DNA of 64,000 nt. Source: Brevundimonas terrae (GTDB taxonomy: Bacteria; Pseudomonadota; Alphaproteobacteria; Caulobacterales; Caulobacteraceae). Below the pieces are notes generated by a model that saw nothing but the letters and a program-made list of their open reading frames with translations, was not told the origin of the DNA and did no database searches. Position 1 is the stretch's first letter; the number at the start of each line of letters is the position of its first letter. The stretch covers positions 1 through 64,000 of the forward strand of contig NZ_JAASQT010000002.1 of assembly GCF_011761985.1 (NCBI RefSeq). The letters run 5' to 3'. Below are positions 8,085 to 16,776 of the stretch, one piece after another. The translations under genes were made by a program, and so were the position numbers.

Positions 8085-8682
8085 ATTCACTTTGGGCTGA
8101 TGGACGGGAGTCCCTGTCAAAACGACGCTGTGGCCGTAGATCGCAGGGGTCGAACGCACGAGCTGATGTGCATATTTCAATATCCGACTGAAGTTTTCAG
8201 AATCAGTTTGGATAAATATGAATAGTTATTAGTGACGCGGATTGAGTGTCTCTGTATTGTATTAATCGTGGTTTTATTTGCTTTAGTTGCTCTGCAAAAT
8301 GTTTTTCAGATTATCCAATACAATATTCATCCTTGTCTTTTGAAATTGCTGTTTCAGTTTTGTCACTATGCATGGATGTTGTCGAAAGAGCAAATTTAAG
8401 CCCCAAAAACACCATTTCAACTTTCAGTGAGGTCGGCTTCACACAACCGCCTTGGAGGCAAGGTGAGCCCGCACGCAGTGGCGCTCACGCGCCCTGTGGT
8501 GGCCGTCTTCAGGATGGGGATGGGGGATCAAGTCTCTGCGTTATGGCTGAACGTGCAGAGCATTCCGTTGGGCACGGAATGGGCGGGCTTTAACGCAAAC
8601 AGGCAGGCGGGGGCGGGCAGGCGGGGTTGGGCAAGGAGACGCCAAGCCCTTGGCGCCCTTGCCCCTGTTGTCGTCCCCTAAA
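8085..8682. other. 600-bp intergenic region: AT-rich block plus GC-rich inverted repeats
   Basis: No convincing gene. Roughly 8200-8430 is strikingly AT-rich for this genome and is probably the promoter zone of the monooxygenase gene. From 8534 to 8664 there are three strong inverted repeats: CTCTGC/GCAGAG (8534-8560), CATTCCGT-tgggc-ACGGAATG (8561-8581), and a nested hairpin GGGCAAGG/CCTTGCCC (8629-8664) enclosing GCCAAG/CTTGGC. The last is 18 bp from the stop of the DUF5694 gene and may be its terminator, but there is no T-tract. A structured RNA is possible. Confidence 0.5.
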
Positions 8683-9768
8683 TCAGCGCAGGACGGTGTC
8701 CGTGCTGACCACATGCACGTCATGCATCTGGTCCAGATAGGCCTCGTAATAGCCTTTGTGCGATGCGCCCACGAGGGTCAGCATCCGCGTGCCTGGCTCG
8801 CGGCCCAGCACCTCGCGGATATTGGCGACCATGCGCAGGTTGCGGGTTTCCCAATAGCTCAGATAGCGACGGCCATAGGCCTGCTCGGAAGGCTCCATAT
8901 GGTTGGGGCCAAAATCGGCCTGATAGGCCCCAAGCGCGGATTCAGCCGTATTGGCATCGCGATAGATGTCCATAATGCCGTCGGGCTGATCCACACGGGC
9001 ATTCAGTGCTTGGTGGGCTTCCTTGCTGGCATTGGCGACAGGATTGTTCCACACGCCGCGCAGATTGGCACCATAGGCGCGCGTTTCACCGGCGGGGATA
9101 TGCCACGAGGCCGTGTGGTCATCGACAGCCCATAAACGCTCCTGCCCCAGTCGCGCGGCCAGCTTTGCAGCCACCAGTTCGGTCTCGTTCTTCTGGACCA
9201 TGCGGGTGTTCAGGGCGGTGACCAGTTCCTCGGTCAGGCCGTCCTGTGCCACGCGGTCGGCTTCGTTGAGGCGCAGCCATTGCACAATGGCCGAAGGCGC
9301 TTCGCCCGCCGCAAGGAAGGTCAGGGCCAGTTGGCGGCGCTGGGCTGCGGTCGGGGCGTGCGGCCATTCGGCCAGAATACGCTCCACCTCGACATTGGCA
9401 GCGGGCACATCCATCCCCGATGCGGCCTCAGCGGCGGTGGTATCATCGCAATAACCACGAAGCGCGGCGGCATAACGGGTAGGCATGCGGCGCATGGCAT
9501 CGCATTGCAGACCCGAGACATTCTCGATCGAAATGGCCGTGGGCTGCCATGCCGCCAGACGGTCCAGCAGCGGATTTAGCTGCTCGGCGCGGAAGGTATC
9601 AGGCAGACCCGACAGGTGCGGCGTGCCCAGCACCATGACCTCGTTCACGCGACCGGCGGGCGGGCCCTTATACTGTCCGGGCTGAAAGGCGGGATGGTAA
9701 TCCTGTGCCGTGGCGGCCGTAGCGCCCAAGGCAAACAGGGCTGTGAAAGCAAGAAAAACAGAGCGCAT
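8683..9768 (-). CDS. DUF5694 family exported protein
   Basis: A 361-residue protein with a signal peptide (MRSVFLAFTALFALGATAATAQ). The NEVMVLGTPHLSG motif near residue 45 and the C-terminal MLTLVGASHKGYYEAYL are the paired G-x-x-H elements of DUF5694, a relative of the TraB/GumN fold encoded at 1971-2945. The function is not known. The start was placed at 9768, where a perfect signal peptide begins. The in-frame upstream extension reads as low-complexity, non-protein-like sequence. Confidence 0.85.
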   Translation of the reverse strand: MRSVFLAFTALFALGATAATAQDYHPAFQPGQYKGPPAGRVNEVMVLGTPHLSGLPDTFRAEQLNPLLDRLAAWQPTAISIENVSGLQCDAMRRMPTRYAAALRGYCDDTTAAEAASGMDVPAANVEVERILAEWPHAPTAAQRRQLALTFLAAGEAPSAIVQWLRLNEADRVAQDGLTEELVTALNTRMVQKNETELVAAKLAARLGQERLWAVDDHTASWHIPAGETRAYGANLRGVWNNPVANASKEAHQALNARVDQPDGIMDIYRDANTAESALGAYQADFGPNHMEPSEQAYGRRYLSYWETRNLRMVANIREVLGREPGTRMLTLVGASHKGYYEAYLDQMHDVHVVSTDTVLR

Positions 9769-9842
9769 GAAAAGCTCGTATGAGGGGTTACCGTTGAATG
9801 CGGCGGCACATATCAGCGCTCTGTTTTCTGCCCAAGTTAAGC

Positions 9843-10583
9843 TTATGCAATGCGGCGCGGAATCATTTTCCAGCTCAGTACAATCGCCGCCACCACTACG
9901 GCCAGACGCAGGCCATTGCCCAGCCAGCCACCCAGCGCTGTCTCCCCCAGCGCAAACACGATCCACAGGCTGTTCAGCCCCACATGCAGCAGGATCGGCG
10001 GCCACAGATTAAAGCGCCAGCGCACGAACAGCCACCCGAACAGCAGTCCACCAAGGGCCGTGATGGCGACAATCCCTGCGGCATCCATCGGGTTCTCACC
10101 CTGCGCCATATGCACAATGCCAAACATCAGGGCAGGGGCCAGACACGCCGCCCACCATCGCCAGTGCGCCAGCATCACCAACGCCCCGACCGCCAGCCCG
10201 CGATAGACCACTTCCTCGATGACCGGAAAAATCCCGCCCTGCCACAACAGGGTATTGGCCGACAGATCGGACGCCACAGGGGCCATCAGTGCGGCGGCCA
10301 CCGCGGCGGGCACCAGAATAAAGGCCGACCAGATCAAAGGCTTTACGGGCGATGCCGCCAGCCCCGCCATTTTCCACAAGGCCAGCGGTCCCTTGCGTGC
10401 CGCCAGCATGACCAATGCAGCCATCACCGCCACATCCGACAAATTGACCAGAAACGATGCCAGATACGGCACCTGTATTCCCGCCAGATGCGGCCTCAAG
10501 ACCGGCCCGCTAAAGGTCGTCCACAACAGGCCAAGGCCCACCGCCCCCGCCACCAGAAGTGCGTTTTTGTTTCGCCAGCTCAT
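9843..10583 (-). CDS. CPBP family intramembrane glutamic endopeptidase
   Basis: A 246-residue polytopic membrane protein (about seven or eight segments) of the CAAX-prenyl-protease/CPBP family (Abi family, PF02517). All three catalytic motifs are visible: EEVVYRG (motif 1, paired glutamates) at about 122-128, FGIVHMAQ (motif 2, His), and LLHVGLNS (motif 3, HxxxN). Relatives process membrane proteins or protect against bacteriocins, and the substrate here is unknown. It is upstream of the DUF5694 gene on the same strand with a 74-bp gap. Confidence 0.92.
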   Translation of the reverse strand: MSWRNKNALLVAGAVGLGLLWTTFSGPVLRPHLAGIQVPYLASFLVNLSDVAVMAALVMLAARKGPLALWKMAGLAASPVKPLIWSAFILVPAAVAAALMAPVASDLSANTLLWQGGIFPVIEEVVYRGLAVGALVMLAHWRWWAACLAPALMFGIVHMAQGENPMDAAGIVAITALGGLLFGWLFVRWRFNLWPPILLHVGLNSLWIVFALGETALGGWLGNGLRLAVVVAAIVLSWKMIPRRIA

Positions 10584-10737
10584 TTTGATCCCTCCCGGCC
10601 CCCCGGAAGCTCGCAGGCTAGGGATTGGACCGATGACAGCAAGTGAAGCTTTGGCAATCTTTGGCGAAAGCCGCCGATAACGTTTATTTCAGCAGGCGGG
10701 CAGAGAAACGCCGAGAGAATCCCGTTAGACAGGGATT

Positions 10738-11700
10738 ATGAGCGGGCGTTTTCCCATCCTTTATATCGCCGAGGCCGATCCCGAAGAGGCAATCCTGTCT
10801 TCGGGTGTGCTGGCGCATCTGGTGGAAATGATCCCCCATGCGGACTTTACGGTGGTGGGCTCGGCGGCGTCTGCGCCCCTGTTTGCCGATCTGCCGCGCC
10901 TGCGCCGCCTGATCGTTCTGGACAAGGACGGGCGCTGGGACTGGATCTCGCTGTGGAACCAGGTGCGCGATACCAACTGGGGTCTGGTGGTCGATCAACG
11001 CGGCTCCAACCTGTCGGGCAAGCTGCGCCGCCAGCGCCGCGCCGTGCGCCCCGCGCCGGTGCCGGGCGTCCACTGGGTCGAAGAAGCCGCCCGCGCCATG
11101 CAACTGGACGAGATTCCAGCCCCGCATCTGTTCTTCTCGCCCGAAACCATGGCCATCGCCGACAGCTTCATCCCGCCTGCGGCTCTGGACGGTCCTATTC
11201 TGGCCGTTGGTCCGGGCGTGGACTGGATCGGCAAGCGCTGGCCTGCCGAACGCTATTCCAAGCTGGCCGGTGCGCTTCTGGCCCCGTCAGGGCCACTGGC
11301 GGGCGGGCGTCTGATGATTGTCGGCGAAGAAGCCGACCGCGATGCCGCCCACACCATCCGCTTTGCCGTCAGCCGCGACCGCGTGATTGAGCTACAGGGC
11401 AAGCTGACCCGTCTGCAAACGGCGGCGGCCCTGCGCCATGCCACCCTGTTTGTCGGTGGTGACAGTGTCTGGACCCAACTGGCCGTAGCCGCCAATGTGC
11501 CCACCGTGGGCGTGTTCGGCCCGTCCGACGACACCAAGCGCCGCCCATGGAACGGCATCGCCGTGCGCGGCCCGCGTACTCTCGACGAATACCGCGAACT
11601 GGACCCGCGCCTGAACCAGCACATCCAGCACATGATGGACCTTCCCGCTGAACGCGTCTTCAAAAAGACGCTGAAATATCTGGCGGAGATGGCGGAATAG
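10738..11700 (+). CDS. Glycosyltransferase family 9 (heptosyltransferase-like) protein
   Basis: A 320-residue GT9 protein. The N-terminal half has a Rossmann-like YIAEADPEEAILSSGVLAHL start and a WGLVVDQRGSNLSGKLRR segment. The C-terminal half holds the GT9 donor-site pattern: LAVGPGVDWIGKRWPAERYSKL, MIVGEEADRDAA, and FVGGDSVWTQLAVAANVPTVGVFGPS. GT9 enzymes usually add heptose or related sugars to the lipopolysaccharide core on the cytoplasmic face. No other LPS gene is adjacent. Confidence 0.88.
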   Translation: MSGRFPILYIAEADPEEAILSSGVLAHLVEMIPHADFTVVGSAASAPLFADLPRLRRLIVLDKDGRWDWISLWNQVRDTNWGLVVDQRGSNLSGKLRRQRRAVRPAPVPGVHWVEEAARAMQLDEIPAPHLFFSPETMAIADSFIPPAALDGPILAVGPGVDWIGKRWPAERYSKLAGALLAPSGPLAGGRLMIVGEEADRDAAHTIRFAVSRDRVIELQGKLTRLQTAAALRHATLFVGGDSVWTQLAVAANVPTVGVFGPSDDTKRRPWNGIAVRGPRTLDEYRELDPRLNQHIQHMMDLPAERVFKKTLKYLAEMAE

Positions 11701-11728
11701 GCAGTCTTATCTTCTAAGGGGCAACGAG

Positions 11729-12457
11729 ATGCGAAAGCTTACCAAGATACTACGTTGGACTTTTTGCGTACCACTTGTTTGTTCAGCACCTGCTGCTGCC
11801 AGTGAAGTTATGCCCAATATGGTCGGCACCGAGGCCGTGACCTCTTTGATCCGAGAGACGGCCTTTGACACCACTTTGTTTTTTAGGTCCCGTCATTGGG
11901 ACCGTTCAAATATTGGCGTCCTCTACACAGGTGATGACTACGGATGGCCTGTTTATGCGTTTGCCATTGCGCCGGGCTGTATGAATGAAAACGAGCCTGT
12001 AGCTATTTGTCGTCTGGGCATGTCAGCACGGATGCTGCGTGTGGTTAACAGTGGCGATCAAAGCCCCAGAAATGCCGCAGCAAGGCTGGTTCGGCAAATG
12101 GCGGATGCAGGGGCCGACACGCCAGAAAAGCTACGTGATGCAATGGACAATGTTGAATTGCAGTGGCTGGAGGCAAATCTACTCACGTGCCCTGGTGCTC
12201 TTGAACAGTTGAAGCGTGCAGAAGAAGTGGCGTGGGTTCCGGCCGAGGTGTTGGTCCCGCCGGATATTAATGAACCATTTCCTTCCCTTGTGTTGCATGC
12301 AGATAAGGTCACGGTCACGTTCCGCAAGAAACTTTGGAATGCGACTTTCAGCGGATGGACTGGTGATAGTTCGCCTGCCAAATGGGCAGTAGAGATGGCG
12401 CAAACGCTTGAGCCGTGTTGGCAATCATCGAGTTCGCCTGTGCCCTGGCGTAGATAG
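11729..12457 (+). CDS. Secreted protein of unknown function
   Basis: A 242-residue product with a signal peptide (LRWTFCVPLVCSAPAAASE, cleavage near ASE). The mature part has spaced cysteines (APGCMNENEPVAICRLG, LLTCPGAL, LEPCWQS) that may form disulfides. No family is recognised. Its codon use and base composition are less GC-biased than its neighbours, and it is followed by a gene-poor stretch, suggesting a recently acquired or fast-evolving gene. A ribosome-binding site (AAGGGG) precedes the ATG. Confidence 0.7.
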   Translation: MRKLTKILRWTFCVPLVCSAPAAASEVMPNMVGTEAVTSLIRETAFDTTLFFRSRHWDRSNIGVLYTGDDYGWPVYAFAIAPGCMNENEPVAICRLGMSARMLRVVNSGDQSPRNAAARLVRQMADAGADTPEKLRDAMDNVELQWLEANLLTCPGALEQLKRAEEVAWVPAEVLVPPDINEPFPSLVLHADKVTVTFRKKLWNATFSGWTGDSSPAKWAVEMAQTLEPCWQSSSSPVPWRR

Positions 12458-12842
12458 TCGAGTAGCTTCACTTAACGTATCTGCTTTTCGACCATGAGAG
12501 CTGGGTGTGGAAAGAAACATTGCCGCTGGCTGGGAGGGCAAAGCGGACGACTGGTTTGACGACCTTCTTGCTACCTGTCGCTAGAACCTAGCCGCGACTG
12601 ATAATCGGGCAACCACTTTTGCCAGTGACACAAGACGCGAGGCGTTGGACGCATACGAAAACGCTTTGAACCGGAGCGCCAACAGCGCCAATACGAAGGC
12701 TAGCTAGGTCCGCTTCCCACCCTTAAGCGAACTTCGCGTCACGACCAATTATGGACCTTCGATTGATTGGCTTCTGGGCGTTTTTCACTTCGGTTTAGAG
12801 GCGGATGAGGGAAGCTACGGGAGTGCCCGCCTGTTGGTATGG
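12458..12842. other. 385-bp stretch without a clear gene; possible gene remnant
   Basis: No intact open frame with a ribosome-binding site was seen. In one plus-strand frame two protein-like runs, ending GWEGKADDWFDDLLATCR and then (after a TAG) a run containing DTRREALDAYENALNRSAN, are joined in frame through the stop codon. They may be remains of a decayed secreted-protein gene. The composition is less GC-rich than the flanks. Confidence 0.3.
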
Positions 12843-13919
12843 TCAGTCCAAGACTGGGATGGGCAGGGCGCGGAACAGAGTGGGCTTGTCCGGCCCCCCC
12901 CAGCAGCATGAGCCAACCACGAACAGGACCCCGTCTTGCTCGTGGCTGATCCTCAGGCCGGACCAGTCATGAAAAGGCTTGAACGCCCTCTCCTCAACTC
13001 GGCCGCCGCGACTGCGAAAGAAACGGCCTCGACTAGTCGCAACCCAACCGTCGCGGATGGGGACCAGATCGTAGAGCGGCCAAGGCGACGGCATCAGCAT
13101 CCACCGATCGGGGAGTGTCGGCGGCGGCGTATTGAATTCGGAGGAAATGCCGTCTCGGCAGACGCGATAGATGCGTCCCATACTCGATCCGAGGTGGGAT
13201 AGGCCGGTTCCAACGATCACACATCCCGGCCGGTCGGGCGCGGGAAACAGGCCGATAACCGGCTGACAGGCTGGGTTGAGCGCTCCCCCGCATAGACCAT
13301 CGCCTTGAGCTGAAACGATCGAAATCGTCCCTGTGTCGAGATCGACGCGCCTCAGACCGCCACCGAATTCTCCGCGATTGAGGCCGACATAGAGTGCGGT
13401 CTGTCCATCGAAAACGACCTCGCCAGCGGCCAACGTCGCCGCCAGTTCCTTACGGACCCAACCGCGCTCTGCGGGGCGATAGGCGACCGCGCCGGTGAGC
13501 ACACCCGGGCGGTCCTGGCCAGTCGCGAACAGATTGATCATCGGGGTTTCCCCGGCGTAGAATCGAACAGGCTCGGACTGTTCAGAGCGCAGATCGCGGA
13601 TTTCGCCCTCACCCCCAGCGCCCGACGTCAGGACCCAGAGGCGCGTCCCGTCCGGCATCAGGTCCAAGACGCTTTCGGCAACGACTGTTCGCGTTCCATC
13701 GGTGCGGTCGAACCGCACGACTTTTCCGGACTCGCCTCGCAACCACAGAGATGCGAGATCAGCATAGCCCTCGAAAATCGCGTGGCCCAAATCCGGATCA
13801 CGCCAAGTTCCGCGCTGCCACGAACCCGGCGTTTCCACGTCGGGCATACGCTCCGTCTGAGCCACGGCCGGTGCGGCCGCCCCGAGCATCATCAGCAGGA
13901 AAAGAGTCAGGAAGCGCAT
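12843..13919 (-). CDS. Secreted protein of unknown function (copy 2 of a paralogous pair)
   Basis: A 358-residue protein with a signal peptide (MRFLTLFLLMMLGAAAPAVAQ). It is clearly homologous to the 139-1185 product, sharing the order of conserved blocks and the terminal GLRIS...GSCCWGG. The start at 13919 has GAGAG about 8 nt upstream; another in-frame ATG at 13934 is possible. The function is unknown. As in copy 1, the vicinal cysteine pair near the C-terminus is the most distinctive feature. Confidence 0.78.
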   Translation of the reverse strand: MRFLTLFLLMMLGAAAPAVAQTERMPDVETPGSWQRGTWRDPDLGHAIFEGYADLASLWLRGESGKVVRFDRTDGTRTVVAESVLDLMPDGTRLWVLTSGAGGEGEIRDLRSEQSEPVRFYAGETPMINLFATGQDRPGVLTGAVAYRPAERGWVRKELAATLAAGEVVFDGQTALYVGLNRGEFGGGLRRVDLDTGTISIVSAQGDGLCGGALNPACQPVIGLFPAPDRPGCVIVGTGLSHLGSSMGRIYRVCRDGISSEFNTPPPTLPDRWMLMPSPWPLYDLVPIRDGWVATSRGRFFRSRGGRVEERAFKPFHDWSGLRISHEQDGVLFVVGSCCWGGPDKPTLFRALPIPVLD

Positions 13920-14175
13920 GGCTAACTCTCGCATGAGATGGTGGAAGAGTCTGCCTAAATCGATCGCTCAGAAGTTCCCGGTCGATCTGGGTCGATGGTA
14001 GCAGTAGGCGGCGCGATGCCAATGCCTGCTTCCGGTCCCTAACCGACATTCAGCATGCCCGCTTCTGGTAAGGCGGGTTCAGCAGACGATGTAATCCGAC
14101 CTCCGCCTTTCGCTCGCGCCCTATAGGGCGTAGAAGTAGGTCCGACTGTAATCCTTGCCTGTCGGAGCCTCCCCT

Positions 14176-15522
14176 ATGACCCAATCGCCCATGAATCAGA
14201 CCTATGACCTGATCGTTCGCGGGGGCGAGGTGGCCAATCACGCAGGGCGCGGCCGTGCGGATGTTGGTGTGATCGACGGCAAGATCGCCTTTATCGGTGA
14301 CCTGTCCCACGCCTCGGCGGGTGAAGTGTTCGACGCCACCGGCCTTACCGTTTTGCCGGGTGTGATCGACACGCAGGTCCACTTCCGCGAACCGGGTCTG
14401 GAATGGAAAGAAGACCTTGAAACCGGCAGCCGTGGCGCGGCCCTTGGCGGCGTCGTGGCCGTGTTTGAAATGCCGAACACCAACCCCAACACGACCAATG
14501 AGGCGACCCTTCAGGACAAGCTGAAACGCGCGGGCAACCGCATGTGGACGGACCACGCCTTCTATATCGGCGGCACGCACGAAAACGCCGACCATCTGGG
14601 CGAGCTGGAGCGCCTGCCGGGTGTGTGCGGGGTCAAGGTCTTCATGGGCGCATCGACCGGCGACCTGCTGATTGCCGACGACGAGGGCGTGCGCAAAGTC
14701 CTGACCAATACCAAGCGCCGCGCCACCTTCCACTCGGAAGACGAATACCGTCTGGTCGAGCGCCGCGAACTGGCCCGCACCGGCGACTGGACCAGCCACC
14801 CCGAGGTGCGCGACGCCGAAAGCGCCATCCGTTCCACCCGCCGTCTGGTCGGTCTGGCCAAGGAAACCGGCGCGCGTATCCACGTCCTGCACGTCACCAC
14901 GCGCGAGGAAATGGAGTTCCTGCGCTTCCACAAGGACGTGGCGACCGTTGAAATCACGCCCCAGCACCTGACGCTGGTTGGCCCCGAAGCCTATGAGCGC
15001 CTCGGCGCCTATGCCCAGATGAACCCGCCGATCCGCTCGCAAGAACATGTCGACGCCCTGTGGCTGTGGGGCATTCAGCAGGGCGTGGCCGATGTGCTGG
15101 GTTCCGACCACGCGCCACACACCAAGGAAGAAAAGTCCAAGCTGTACCCTGCCTCGCCATCGGGCATGCCGGGCGTGCAGACCTTGGTGCCGCTGATGCT
15201 GGACCATGTGAACAAGGGTCGCCTGACGCTGGAACGCTTCATCGACCTGACCTCGGGCGGCGCCCAGCGCGTGTTCGGCACCGCAAACAAGGGCCGCATG
15301 GCCGTCAGCTATGATGCCGACCTGACCATTGTCGACATGAAGGCCACCAAGACCATCACCCACGACCAGCAGGCCAACCGCAGTGGCTGGACCCCGTTTG
15401 ACGGTCGCGAAGTCACTGGCTGGCCGGTTGCCACCATCATCCGTGGCCGCGTGGTCATGCAGGACGGCGAACTGATCGGCACCGCCCACGGCCAGCCCGT
15501 CCGCTTCCAGGAAACGCTGTAA
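14176..15522 (+). CDS. pyrC: Dihydroorotase (class I type) with a Gln-for-His metal motif
   Basis: A 448-residue amidohydrolase most like dihydroorotases of alphaproteobacteria, the enzymes that interconvert carbamoyl aspartate and dihydroorotate in pyrimidine synthesis. Visible family elements are the metal site after strand 1 (VIDTQVHFREPG), GVKVFMGAS, HVLHVTT, ITPQHLTL and GSDHAPHTKEEK. In the usual D-x-H-x-H motif the first His is Gln (DTQVH). I recall this as typical of a particular subfamily, but it leaves open whether the enzyme acts as dihydroorotase or on a related cyclic amide. The ATG at 14176 (GGAG upstream) is preferred to a TTG at 14155. No pyrB is adjacent. Confidence 0.85.
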   Translation: MTQSPMNQTYDLIVRGGEVANHAGRGRADVGVIDGKIAFIGDLSHASAGEVFDATGLTVLPGVIDTQVHFREPGLEWKEDLETGSRGAALGGVVAVFEMPNTNPNTTNEATLQDKLKRAGNRMWTDHAFYIGGTHENADHLGELERLPGVCGVKVFMGASTGDLLIADDEGVRKVLTNTKRRATFHSEDEYRLVERRELARTGDWTSHPEVRDAESAIRSTRRLVGLAKETGARIHVLHVTTREEMEFLRFHKDVATVEITPQHLTLVGPEAYERLGAYAQMNPPIRSQEHVDALWLWGIQQGVADVLGSDHAPHTKEEKSKLYPASPSGMPGVQTLVPLMLDHVNKGRLTLERFIDLTSGGAQRVFGTANKGRMAVSYDADLTIVDMKATKTITHDQQANRSGWTPFDGREVTGWPVATIIRGRVVMQDGELIGTAHGQPVRFQETL

Positions 15523-15524
15523 GG

Positions 15525-16049
15525 GTGATTAGGCGTTCCGCGGATTGGAAGGGCGCAGCAGTCCTGTTCGGGCTATGTATTGCTGCGGCTGCATGTGCTG
15601 AACGCCCGGCTCAAGCTAGGGGAACGTGTCAGCTTGAGGCCGTAAAGACGTTTTGTAATGTAGAAGGCAACGATAGGTTGGTAGCAATCGACAAGGGGGC
15701 ATGCCTCTCGGGTGGCTCCATTGGTCGTTTATTGGTGTCTCTGCCCTATTCCCCGATGTTGGTGCTGGATATCGAGGCTACAGATATTGAAGCGACTACG
15801 AAAACTCTAAGCGGTTACGAAGAATATATGGTCTCCCTGCTGCCAGCGGCACCTATCCCAGTGAAGGGGCAGGGCGGAGCCGTTTATGCATGTCATGAAG
15901 AGTTATGCAGAGCGGTATTTGGTTTGGATGGGCACGCGCTGATGGTCGAATGGCACAACAGACAGCTCTCGCCCACAGATGCAGTGCAAGCAACTATGAG
16001 CTTGTTTAGAGAGTGGACAGCGCCGTGTGCGGTGGCAATAAATGCATAA
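15525..16049 (+). CDS. Putative lipoprotein of unknown function
   Basis: A 174-residue product starting at a GTG 2 nt after the pyrC stop. A hydrophobic N-terminus (AAVLFGLCIAAAACAERP) offers a possible lipobox (AAAC), and several later cysteines (TCQLEAVKTFC, ACLSGG, ACHEELC, PCAVA) suggest an exported disulfide-bonded protein. No family is recognised. It overlaps the following prephenate dehydrogenase gene by 8 nt, so the three genes may be co-transcribed. Confidence 0.65.
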   Translation: MIRRSADWKGAAVLFGLCIAAAACAERPAQARGTCQLEAVKTFCNVEGNDRLVAIDKGACLSGGSIGRLLVSLPYSPMLVLDIEATDIEATTKTLSGYEEYMVSLLPAAPIPVKGQGGAVYACHEELCRAVFGLDGHALMVEWHNRQLSPTDAVQATMSLFREWTAPCAVAINA

Positions 16050-16773
16050 AAAGCCCCGTTTAGGCCTGATCGGTTACGGCGCGTTTGGGAAACTGACCGC
16101 GCAACACCTGTCGCCGCATTTTGACGTGCGCGCCTATGATCCGGCGATGGATGCCGATGATGCCCATGCCGCCAAGGTCGATCTGGCCGAGGCAGCGGGC
16201 TGTCCGGTGGTGATCCTCGCCGTTCCGGTCGGTATTCTGGAACAGACGCTAACCGAGATTGCGCCCAAGTTGTCGGCGGGCGCATTGGTGATTGATGTCG
16301 GCTCGGTAAAGGTCAAACCGGCCGAGGCCATGCTGCGCCTGTTGCCCGATCATGTCCGTATCGTCGGCACCCATCCTTTGTTCGGTCCGCAATCGGCCAA
16401 GGACGGTTTGGCGGGCCTTCGCATCGCCGTGTGCGAGGTGAGGGGAGCCAAAGACGCCCGCCGCACCGCCGCATGGTGCCGCAAAATGCTGGCGCTCAAG
16501 GTGTTCAACGTCACCCCCGAGGACCACGACCGTGAGGCCGCCACCGTTCAGGGCCTGACCCATCTGATCGCACGGGTGCTGCTGAAAATGGAACCGCTGC
16601 CCACCCGCATGACCACCGCCAGTTTCGAGCGTCTCATGCAGGGCGTCGATATGGTCCGCCACGACAGCCCCGCCGTCTATCAGGCCATCGAACGCGACAA
16701 CCCCTTTGCCGCCGGCGTGCGCGAACGCTTCTTCTCCCTGTTCGACAAGGCCAGAGGTGAACTGGACAGCTAA
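16042..16773 (+). CDS. Prephenate dehydrogenase family protein
   Basis: A 243-residue NAD(P)-dependent TyrA-type dehydrogenase, compact like plant and cyanobacterial arogenate dehydrogenases. It has the dinucleotide site LGLIGYGAFG at the N-terminus and the signature GTHPLFGPQSAKDG with the catalytic His. The C-terminal helical domain contains the THLIARVLLKM segment. It would convert prephenate or arogenate in tyrosine synthesis. No ACT domain is present, so feedback control by tyrosine through such a domain is not expected. It overlaps the preceding lipoprotein gene. Confidence 0.88.
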   Translation: MHKKPRLGLIGYGAFGKLTAQHLSPHFDVRAYDPAMDADDAHAAKVDLAEAAGCPVVILAVPVGILEQTLTEIAPKLSAGALVIDVGSVKVKPAEAMLRLLPDHVRIVGTHPLFGPQSAKDGLAGLRIAVCEVRGAKDARRTAAWCRKMLALKVFNVTPEDHDREAATVQGLTHLIARVLLKMEPLPTRMTTASFERLMQGVDMVRHDSPAVYQAIERDNPFAAGVRERFFSLFDKARGELDS

Positions 16774-16776
16774 GCC

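Noticed and set aside
8085..8682. A cobalamin or other known riboswitch in the structured gap
   Set aside because: None of the consensus boxes I know (cobalamin, TPP, SAM, glycine) was found; only hairpins are visible.
9798..10646. A 282-codon frame opposite the CPBP protease
   Set aside because: Low-complexity His/Arg/Gln composition with no motif, while the minus-strand frame has all three catalytic motifs.
14050..15489. A 479-codon open frame antisense to pyrC
   Set aside because: It mirrors codon-bias in the real dihydroorotase frame, has no family signature and no ribosome-binding site. The plus-strand gene is certain.
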